Shown here in pieces: positions 6,436-12,342 of a DNA stretch of 12,817 bases. Within the stretch, counting starts at the first letter, position 1. Each line of letters starts with the position of its first letter. Source of the stretch: Actinomycetes bacterium (lineage in GTDB: Bacteria; Actinomycetota; Acidimicrobiia; Acidimicrobiales; Bog-793); the NCBI GenBank assembly GCA_021823365.1, contig JAKAOD010000030.1, positions 1-12,817 on the forward strand, given 5' to 3'. The translations under genes and the position numbers were made by a program. Under the pieces are notes generated by a model. That model ran no database searches. It was not told the DNA's origin and was given only the letters and a program-made list of their open reading frames with translations.

Positions 6436-8327
6436 TGGCGACGGCCACCTTGGCGGGCACGCCGGACGACCCGGAGATCGAGCTCGTCTTCGACTACGAC
6501 GAGCGGCACCCGAACGGCAAGCTGTTCCGGGAGTGGGTAAAGCGCCTGCCGGGCGCAACCTGGGACGGAAGGCGCAAGCTCTGGCGGCTGACCGACCCAG
6601 AGATGCTCTTGCCCGGGGAGCTGGGTCGTGCCGGGCTCGTCGTGCTCCGCCCGGACGGCACGGTGGCCAAGCGCCACGAGGTCCTCCCGCCGCCGATCGT
6701 CCACGACCCGTCGCCGATGACCGACCCCGACGAGCTCGAGGTGCCGTCCTGGTTCGGCCTCGCGCTCATGGAGGACCAGGACGCAGCGGCGCGCACGGTG
6801 GCCTCCGGGCACTGGTCGGACTGCTCCCAGCCCGGGGTTGGCAAGACGCGGGTGATCCTCGCCGCGGCGGCGATCCTCGGCGCCCGGCGGACGGTCATTC
6901 TCTGCCCGCCGGTCGTAACCACGCACTGGCTGCGGGAAACGATCCAGTCGGGCATCGGAGCGGGGGCGACAACATCCGTCGTACCACCGAGGCTCGCCGC
7001 CCCCGCTCCCTCCTGCAGCATGCCAGCTCCCCAGGCGATCGTGCGCATCGCCCCTGGCCGCAAGGAGCCCGAGCTTCCCTCAGCAGGCGTCGTCGTCGTC
7101 CCGGACTCGCTCGTCGCCGCCCGCCCGGCACTGCTGGAGCGCCTCGTCGCCTGGGCACCGGACCTGCTCGTCTACGACGAGGCTCACCGGGCGATGCACT
7201 GGGGCTCGGCTCGCTCCCGGGCGAGCCGGCGTCTCGCCCGGGCGTCTCGTTGGGCGATCTGCGCGACCGGGACGCCCATGTTCGCCAAGCCTCCACAGAT
7301 GGCGCCGATGCTCGCCATGACCGGTCAGCTCGACGCCGTCTTCGGCGGCCGGCGGGGCTTCTACGAGCGCTACGCCCGTCTGGACCACTTCGGCGGGTGG
7401 GTGCCGCGCAAGCAGCGCCTACCCGAGCTTCGTCGGATCCTCGACGAGCAGGTCTGGGTGTGCAGGGACCCGAGCGCGGAGCTGCCGGGGCTGTCGCGCT
7501 ACGCGAAGTTCGTCGACGTCGACCCCTCCGCCTATGACGCCGCCTACGCCGAGGTCATCGCCAAGGTGGATGAGTGGCTGGACGCGTTCTTCGCCGAGGA
7601 GGGGCGCCTGCCCGATGCCGAGGAGCAGGCTGTCTGGGCGGGGGACAACCTCGGGTTCATCTCCCAGCTGCGAAAGGCCGCCGGGCTCGTCAAGGTTGCG
7701 GCCGCCGCTGAGCTCGTGGCCGAGTGGGGGTCTGCAAACGTAGGGCAGGGTGATGGCACTACAAATGCCATACGCCCGCTCGTCGTCTGGACGCACCACA
7801 AGGCGGTCACCGCCGCCATGGCGGCCGCCGTGCCGTCCAAGCTCGGTCGGGTCGAGGTGATCGACGGCCGGACGAGCGATGCGCAGCGGGACCGGGTCAT
7901 CGACGACTTCCAGGCCGGCAAGGTCGACGTGCTCGTCTGCCAGCTCGTCGCCGCCGGCGTCGGGATCACTCTCACCCGGTCGTCCGACGCGCTCTTCGTC
8001 GAGACGGACTGGACGCCCGACCTCATTACCCAGGCCGAGGCCCGCCTGCACCGCATCGGCCAGGAGAACCACGTGCGGTGCACCACGCTCATCGCCCCGG
8101 GCACCCTTGACGAGGTCATCCATGCTGTGCTGTTGCGCAAGATCGAGGTGCTCGGCCTCTTGATGCCCGAGCGCGACCACCGGGTCTCGGTCCACACCTT
8201 TGCCGACCCCGCTGCCATGCCGTCGGTGGCCGAGATGCGCGCGCTCGGTGCGGCAGACGCCCGCTCGATCGTGCTCGAGATCGTGGAACGGCAAGCCGCC
8301 CGACGACAGGGGCGACGGGCGGCCTGA
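6435..8327 (+). CDS. SNF2-family DEAD/DEAH ATPase/helicase
   Basis: The 630-residue product has an N-terminal segment (about 1-100) with ATWDGRRKLWRL, similar to the small HARP-like part of SMARCAL1-type proteins. SNF2 motifs follow: Q113-D-Q region, Walker A QPGVGKT (132-138, Val replacing the usual Leu), DEAH (248-251), CATGTP (276-281), then GVGITLTRSSDALFVE (from 508) and QAEARLHRIGQ (533-543), the diagnostic SNF2 motifs V and VI. Such proteins translocate on double-stranded DNA using ATP, remodelling forks or protein-DNA complexes. A Pro/Ala-rich insert (about 183-215) separates motifs I and II. The start is fixed by the TGATG overlap with the helicase gene and AAGG 7 nt upstream (6424-6427); a longer in-frame upstream extension is an overlap artefact. 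It forms an operon with the DinG-like gene. Confidence 0.9.
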   Translation: MATATLAGTPDDPEIELVFDYDERHPNGKLFREWVKRLPGATWDGRRKLWRLTDPEMLLPGELGRAGLVVLRPDGTVAKRHEVLPPPIVHDPSPMTDPDELEVPSWFGLALMEDQDAAARTVASGHWSDCSQPGVGKTRVILAAAAILGARRTVILCPPVVTTHWLRETIQSGIGAGATTSVVPPRLAAPAPSCSMPAPQAIVRIAPGRKEPELPSAGVVVVPDSLVAARPALLERLVAWAPDLLVYDEAHRAMHWGSARSRASRRLARASRWAICATGTPMFAKPPQMAPMLAMTGQLDAVFGGRRGFYERYARLDHFGGWVPRKQRLPELRRILDEQVWVCRDPSAELPGLSRYAKFVDVDPSAYDAAYAEVIAKVDEWLDAFFAEEGRLPDAEEQAVWAGDNLGFISQLRKAAGLVKVAAAAELVAEWGSANVGQGDGTTNAIRPLVVWTHHKAVTAAMAAAVPSKLGRVEVIDGRTSDAQRDRVIDDFQAGKVDVLVCQLVAAGVGITLTRSSDALFVETDWTPDLITQAEARLHRIGQENHVRCTTLIAPGTLDEVIHAVLLRKIEVLGLLMPERDHRVSVHTFADPAAMPSVAEMRALGAADARSIVLEIVERQAARRQGRRAA

Positions 8328-8519
8328 AGGCCGCATCAAAGGATCTGCGATCTGGCGCCGCTCTTCCCCCTGGGAGGCGCGGAGCGCCGACTCCGCATTC
8401 GTCGAGCGGCTCGATCCGGTCGAGCAATCTCCCTGCGGAGCGCGCGTTGATGGACGGCGGGCTCCAACTCTTGTCCATCTCTGCGCCGTCTTGCGACTCC
8501 TATCGCGTCTCCGCATCGC

Positions 8520-8525
8520 TAGCAT
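8520..8525 (+). promoter_or_regulatory. Candidate -10 box (leaderless) for the HEPN gene
   Basis: TAGCAT lies 8 nt before the ATG at 8534 and fits the TANNNT -10 pattern. No Shine-Dalgarno lies between, so a leaderless or near-leaderless message is likely. No good -35 is visible at 17-18 bp. Inference from spacing only. Confidence 0.4.
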
Positions 8526-8533
8526 GATCCGCT

Positions 8534-9127
8534 ATGCCACGGAAGAAGAGCGGCAAGAAGGCGGCCCAGACCTTCGACGCGAAGCTAGATCAGATCCAGC
8601 GGTCGCTCGTCGAGATCAATGCGAGCAACCTCAGTGACCAGACGCGGACATGGGCCTACGAAGCGGCGATCATCAAGACGGCAGTTGCCTTCGAGCATCT
8701 GATGTTGGAGTGCATCGTCACCGCGATCAACAACGACACCAGCACAGTCTCAGCCAGCACCGGTGTCGCGTTCCCGAAGCACCTTACTGATGAGGTCTGC
8801 GAGTTCCTGGTAACCGCAGGCGGCTATTTCGACTTCCGGGGACGATCAGGCCTCACCCAGAAGATTAGAGGGTTTGTTCCGCCGAACCACTGGTTGCTGA
8901 CGGTTGTGAAGAAGCAGGCGTACAAGGATCCACTCGACCGCATCGTCGCCCTGCGCAACTTTGCAGCACATGAGAGTGAGGCAAGTAAGAAGGTCGTCCT
9001 CAATGCACTTGGGCTTCAGAAGATAAGCAGCGCTGGCGCCTGGGCGAAGAGGCAGCGACGTCTGGAAAGGCTCGTGGCCCAGTTGCGCAAGATGGGAAGC
9101 GATATCGAGGCATCCGCGCCATACTGA
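8534..9127 (+). CDS. HEPN-like protein, putative RNase of a defence or toxin locus
   Basis: The 197-residue product starts with a lysine-rich segment (MPRKKSGKK) and is predicted all-helical. It contains TAVAFEHLMLECIVTAI (about 49-65), the usual first-helix pattern of HEPN proteins with an early acidic residue, and then DRIVALRNFAAHESEASK with R141 and H146, i.e. the RX4H motif that forms the RNase site in active HEPN dimers. This resembles the RiboL-PSP/MAE_28990-type HEPN groups. Many act as toxins or abortive-infection effectors; no partner nucleotidyltransferase or antitoxin is adjacent. GC is near 57% in sampled lines against about 70% in the helicases, and the gene stands alone with its own probable promoter, both consistent with late acquisition as cargo. 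Assignment to HEPN rests on the motif and helical layout, so a divergent relative without RNase activity is possible. Confidence 0.65.
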   Translation: MPRKKSGKKAAQTFDAKLDQIQRSLVEINASNLSDQTRTWAYEAAIIKTAVAFEHLMLECIVTAINNDTSTVSASTGVAFPKHLTDEVCEFLVTAGGYFDFRGRSGLTQKIRGFVPPNHWLLTVVKKQAYKDPLDRIVALRNFAAHESEASKKVVLNALGLQKISSAGAWAKRQRRLERLVAQLRKMGSDIEASAPY

Positions 9128-9140
9128 ACAAAGGGTTCAG
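9124..9140 (+). terminator. Hairpin at the end of the HEPN gene
   Basis: CTGAAC, loop AAAGG, GTTCAG forms a perfect 6-bp stem that includes the TGA stop (9125-9127). There is no T-run after it, so it may be a weak terminator or an RNA-stabilising hairpin rather than a classical intrinsic terminator. Confidence 0.3.
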
Positions 9141-9524
9141 GTCAGAACGCGACCTCCCGATCTGGCACCGCGCGGGATCACTCCAGCATGGGTCGCAACA
9201 CTGGCCTCAGATGAGATGTGCTCACGTTGCTCGGAGAAGGAGCCGAACTCCCGATCTGCGCGTTAGTTGCGGGCACCGCCAGTCCCGAGGACGCCTACAT
9301 ATCGACTCGGGCGTGGCTGCTCACGCCGCTGTACTGCACCATAATCTTCGCCGGTTCGGACGTCAGCGGCAACTCAGCCTCGACCGGGTCGTGGGGGGCT
9401 CATGCGCCGCCGGAGTGCCGAGGAGACCGGTAGACCCGAAGCTCCGGATGGCCGTCGACAGCCCAGGACCGGAGGTGGTTGGTCGCACCGAGGATGTCAC
9501 TGCCTCCTGATAGGAACTGTGGAC
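9128..9524. other. Sparse stretch between HEPN and SDR genes
   Basis: No recognisable gene lies here. A plus-strand reading frame from GTG 9218 to TAG 9433 (71 residues; LLTPLYCTIIFAG inside) has third positions rich in G/C. It could be a small gene or the remnant of one, but it resembles nothing I know and has no good ribosome binding site. The 11-mer CTCCCGATCTG occurs twice (9154-9164 and 9248-9258), each preceded by an A/C-containing purine-rich context. No tRNA or att-like site is seen. Confidence 0.4.
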
Positions 9525-10241
9525 ATGGACATCAAGGACAGAGTTGCGCTGGTAACCGGCGGCGCCATCGGCATCGGTCGGGCGATCGCTTTGGCGCTGG
9601 CCAGCGCCGGCGCTGAGGTGGTCGTCTGTGACATCAACGGGGCTGGCGCGCAGGAGACGGCCTCCATGGCGCCAGCGGGACGCTGCCAGCCCGAAATGAT
9701 CGACGTGACCGACCCCGACGAGCTGGGCCGGCTGATCCGGGACGTGCGGCCGGAGATCCTGGTGAACAACGCGGGCGGAGGTGGGCACATACCGCCGCAT
9801 TTCCCCGACGCTCCGCGTGAGCACTGGCAACGCCTCGTCACCCTGAACCTCCTCGCATCCATGTGGGCCACTCAGGAGGCGCTCGGCCCCATGCGCGCTG
9901 CAGGGCAAGGGGCGGTTGTCAATGTTGCCTCTACCGCCGGGCTCGGCCTGGCGCCGTACCAGTCGCCCGAGTACGGGGCAGCCAAGGCCGGGCTGATCCG
10001 CTTCACCTCGACACTGACCGGCTTGCATGGTGTCCGCGTCAACTGCTTGGTCCCAGATTGGGTCGCCACCGAGCGTGTCAGCGAAGCGGAGCGGGCTACG
10101 GTCCCCCCGCCAATCCCCTTGGGGGCCGTCACTGCCGCCACACTCCGACTGATAACTGACGACAGCCTCTCTGGTCGCATATTGGTGCTCGACCGCGGCC
10201 AGGCCCCACGTCTTCTTGACGTCGAGCTGACCCCGCGCTGA
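9525..10241 (+). CDS. Short-chain dehydrogenase/reductase (classical SDR)
   Basis: The 238-residue product is a complete classical SDR. It has TGGAIGIG (11-18, the dinucleotide-binding TGxxxGIG), D36 at the end of the second strand (usually favouring NAD(H)), a D-V pair at 60-61, NNAG (81-84), N108, S136 and the Y150-x3-K154 active-site pair (EYGAAKAG). It would oxidise or reduce an alcohol/carbonyl substrate in the cytoplasm; the substrate cannot be told. The C-terminal lid region is short (TVPPPIPLGAVTAATLRLI) compared with the usual 245-260 residue enzymes. ATG 9525 is chosen because the beta-alpha-beta fold begins six residues later and AGGA lies about 10 nt upstream. It is isolated between two sparse stretches and has high GC, unlike the HEPN gene, so it looks like separate metabolic cargo. 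Confidence 0.9.
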   Translation: MDIKDRVALVTGGAIGIGRAIALALASAGAEVVVCDINGAGAQETASMAPAGRCQPEMIDVTDPDELGRLIRDVRPEILVNNAGGGGHIPPHFPDAPREHWQRLVTLNLLASMWATQEALGPMRAAGQGAVVNVASTAGLGLAPYQSPEYGAAKAGLIRFTSTLTGLHGVRVNCLVPDWVATERVSEAERATVPPPIPLGAVTAATLRLITDDSLSGRILVLDRGQAPRLLDVELTPR

Positions 10242-10578
10242 GGTGTTGTTTTCTGGCCGCCGAGCTCCAATCACGGGTTTCGGCATCAAGTCCGCCTCGC
10301 CTGAAAGCGCAACTGTCACGGTCGGATTAGGCCCGCAACGTTCGTCCGCCGAAAACGCGCTGCTTCCATGGGCAACTACCCCGGTAGGGAAGACCGAGAG
10401 CCTTCATCCGGGCACCGAACTCCCATTATGGGCGCTCAAGATTTCGGCTTGGCATCGGATCGCGACGCGCCATAGCGACGGGTATGGAGCGCGCCCATTC
10501 CTGCCATCGGATGGACGATCGTTGCCTGACGCCCTCCCCTGAGTCGACCCGTTTTCGCACTCGCCGCACAGGACAGGT
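10242..10578. other. Sparse stretch after the SDR gene
   Basis: I see no supportable gene. The open frame from 10243 to 10542 has an unprotein-like composition and no ribosome binding site. CATCGGAT occurs twice (near 10454 and 10506). No tRNA, terminator with T-run or integrase-type repeat is evident. It may contain the promoter of the zinc-ribbon gene that follows. Confidence 0.4.
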
Positions 10579-10986
10579 GTGCCGCCGAGGACACCGCCCG
10601 CCCCCTACCGGCTGAAGACCAACCCGGCCGCCCCGCCGATAGCCCGCGCAGCATCGATCGCGCTCGGCCTCATGCGTGCTGCCGGCGTGACGCGCTGGGC
10701 CGAGATGAGCGACGTGCTGCCGGTCGCCGTCGAGCTCTCCGACGAGGAGTACCGGTTGCTCGTCGACCACATCGAGATCCTCTCCTTCCTCCGGCTCCAG
10801 GCCCGCCTCGAGGACGGCACGAGGGCCCCGACGGTCACCGTGGCGGTCTGCCCCGAGTGCGGGGAGTGGGTGCTCATCTCGAGCGGCCCGGTGCCGAGCC
10901 GCTGCGAGATGACCCGAGGGTGCGCCGGCAAGCCGGTGAAGGCCGCCATCGCGACGAAGGACCAACCGGAGCGCCGAGCAGCTTGA
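10579..10986 (+). CDS. Small zinc-ribbon-like hypothetical protein
   Basis: The 135-residue product has a proline-rich start, a helical middle (about 45-80, SDEEYRLLVDHIEILSFLRL) and a C-terminal CPEC at 91-94 followed by C109 and C115 in a short beta-rich segment (WVLISSGPVPSRCEMTRGC). Four cysteines in this order suggest a treble-clef or zinc-ribbon fold binding one zinc, used in DNA, RNA or protein contacts. I do not recognise a named family. The start GTG 10579 has AGGA 5 nt upstream and is the furthest plausible start; a later start would keep the ribbon. The stop at 10984-10986 is 4 nt before the 30-bp palindrome, and the tagged zincin gene follows in the same direction, so they might be co-transcribed or separated by that palindrome. 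Confidence 0.68.
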   Translation: MPPRTPPAPYRLKTNPAAPPIARAASIALGLMRAAGVTRWAEMSDVLPVAVELSDEEYRLLVDHIEILSFLRLQARLEDGTRAPTVTVAVCPECGEWVLISSGPVPSRCEMTRGCAGKPVKAAIATKDQPERRAA

Positions 10987-10990
10987 TCGC

Positions 10991-11020
10991 CGCACATCTC
11001 GGGATGTCCCGAGATGTGCG
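10991..11020. repeat. Perfect 30-bp palindrome (operator or terminator)
   Basis: CGCACATCTCGGGA, centre TG, then TCCCGAGATGTGCG: 14-bp perfect arms with a 2-nt centre. It lies 4 nt after the stop of the zinc-ribbon gene and 8 nt before the shared box at 11029. No T-run follows. A dimeric repressor or activator site is one reading, since it would sit near the -35 of the tagged zincin gene; a T-less terminator hairpin is the other. No matching palindrome lies before the beta-helix gene. Confidence 0.75.
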
Positions 11021-11028
11021 ACACGAGC

Positions 11029-11047
11029 CGCTGCCCTCTGTAGTGGT
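11029..11047 (+). promoter_or_regulatory. Shared 5' box of the tagged zincin gene
   Basis: CGCTGCCCTCT (11029-11039) is identical to the box at 495-505 and ends 8 nt before the GTG at 11048. TGTAGT (11039-11044) could be a -10 element. No Shine-Dalgarno is present, so a leaderless transcript is plausible. Identity of the box is seen; its role is inferred. Confidence 0.45.
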
Positions 11048-12310
11048 GTGCAGCACCAGTCACGCCGGCCCGCCGGCACACCCACCGGCGGCCAGTTCGC
11101 ACCGGCCTACCGACCGGAGGCCGTTGGCCTCGAGCTGACCGACGACGACTTCTTTGACCTCGTTGACGACGAGTCAACACGCGAGCCGGAGCCGACTTGG
11201 CAAGCGGACCGACAAGACCTGGAGCTGGGCGGCCCAGACCCAGAGCCGCCTGCCGGCCCTCTCGCGCCCGAGCCCACCACGACCTTGCCCTTCGGTCTCG
11301 ACGCCGTGGTGCTCGAGGACGCCCGCCGCCTCGTCGCTGTGGCCCGGGAGGAGCACGAGATCGGCCGCCGTATCGACCCGAGCACCTGGAGAGCGGCGGA
11401 GGGGGCCGTCACCGCGGCCGGGCGCATGCTGGCCGAGGCCGTCGACGCAGAGGTGGCGCGCCGACACCCCGACGGCTTTTGGGTCGACCTGGACACCTTC
11501 CTCCGCCTCCGCAGCAGCGACGACGAGGGCCCGGAGATCGCCGCCTACCGAGCGGTCGCGCTCGAGGTGCTCGGCTCGGTCCGCGCGCTCGGTCTCCCCG
11601 AAGGCGAGCAGCTTCGGGTGGTCGATGCCCAGAAGCCCGCCGTCGCCGGGTCCGGTGAGGTGGCCGGCCGCTTCCCGGTCGACTGGCTGGCCGCCTCGCA
11701 GGAGAAGGAACCGCCGCTTCGGGCCCGGGTGTCGCCACACCGGGCGCACTACGTGCCCTCCCGGTCCTACTGGGTGGACGAGGGGACCCAGCTGCGAGAA
11801 GTCCGCTACACCGTCCACGACGAGCGGTCCGTGCCCGCCGGCGTCGAGGCGAGCCAGACGACCCTCGGCTACTGGAGCTGGACGGCGATGGAGCCCCGTC
11901 GAGTTCGCGCCCAACGACGCTCTGCCGAGCTGACCGTCCCGTCACCGAAGACCCGCCCCGTCGAGGCACGCCGGACCGCGACTCACGAGCTCACCCACCG
12001 CCTCGAACACGCTAACCCCCAGCTCGGCATGCTCGAGGACGCCTTCCTCCGCCGTCGCTGCAGCGACGAGGACGGCCAGCCCAAGGCGCTCATCCCGATC
12101 AAGGGCATGCACCGCGAATGGGCAAGAGACGGCGGCTTCGTCCACCCCTACATCGGCAAGGTCTACCCGACGACCACCTTCCACGAGGTGCTTTCGACGG
12201 GCACCGAGGCCGTCTTCGGTGACGCCTACGGCGGGCTCATCGGACGGAGGGACGAGCGAACGGACGCCGACCACCGGGCCTTCGTGCTCGGGTGCCTGGC
12301 GGCGGCCTGA
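11048..12310 (+). CDS. Tagged zincin-like metallopeptidase-domain protein
   Basis: The 420-residue product starts with the same tag as the beta-helix protein (RRPAGTPTGGQFAP, ELTDDD; residues 6-34). A low-complexity acidic/proline linker (about 35-82) and a helical region (83-185) follow. The C-terminal part carries H-E-L-T-H at 313-317, the HExxH zinc-binding motif, with NP at 323-324, then HPYIGKVYP (366-374) and HEVLSTGTE (379-387). E380 or E387 could be the third ligand. This order (HExxH, NP, FLRRR, YxGKxYP, EVxSxG) resembles zincin domains in phage head-associated and polyvalent proteins. It might cleave a host or element protein; the substrate is unknown. GTG 11048 is fixed by the tag alignment and the shared 5' box. 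No signal peptide is seen. It is followed by a convergent Fic gene 32 nt away. Confidence 0.8.
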   Translation: MQHQSRRPAGTPTGGQFAPAYRPEAVGLELTDDDFFDLVDDESTREPEPTWQADRQDLELGGPDPEPPAGPLAPEPTTTLPFGLDAVVLEDARRLVAVAREEHEIGRRIDPSTWRAAEGAVTAAGRMLAEAVDAEVARRHPDGFWVDLDTFLRLRSSDDEGPEIAAYRAVALEVLGSVRALGLPEGEQLRVVDAQKPAVAGSGEVAGRFPVDWLAASQEKEPPLRARVSPHRAHYVPSRSYWVDEGTQLREVRYTVHDERSVPAGVEASQTTLGYWSWTAMEPRRVRAQRRSAELTVPSPKTRPVEARRTATHELTHRLEHANPQLGMLEDAFLRRRCSDEDGQPKALIPIKGMHREWARDGGFVHPYIGKVYPTTTFHEVLSTGTEAVFGDAYGGLIGRRDERTDADHRAFVLGCLAAA

Positions 12311-12334
12311 GGTCGCCACGGCAGATCGTGGACC
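12311..12334. terminator. Weak hairpin between convergent zincin and Fic genes
   Basis: CCACG, loop GCAGAT, CGTGG, with an outer GGT/ACC pairing and a 2-nt bulge. It sits in the 32-nt gap between two stop codons and could terminate from either side. The stem is short and has no T-run, so this is a weak call. Confidence 0.25.
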
Positions 12335-12342
12335 GGTGGCCC

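Noticed and set aside
8449..8479. GATGGAC ... GTCCATC inverted repeat before the HEPN gene
   Set aside because: 7-bp arms with a 17-nt loop in a 206-nt spacer; no positional relation to the candidate -10 box that suggests an operator.
10243..10542. Possible 99-residue gene after the SDR gene
   Set aside because: No ribosome binding site, no domain pattern and composition typical of random open frames in high-GC DNA.
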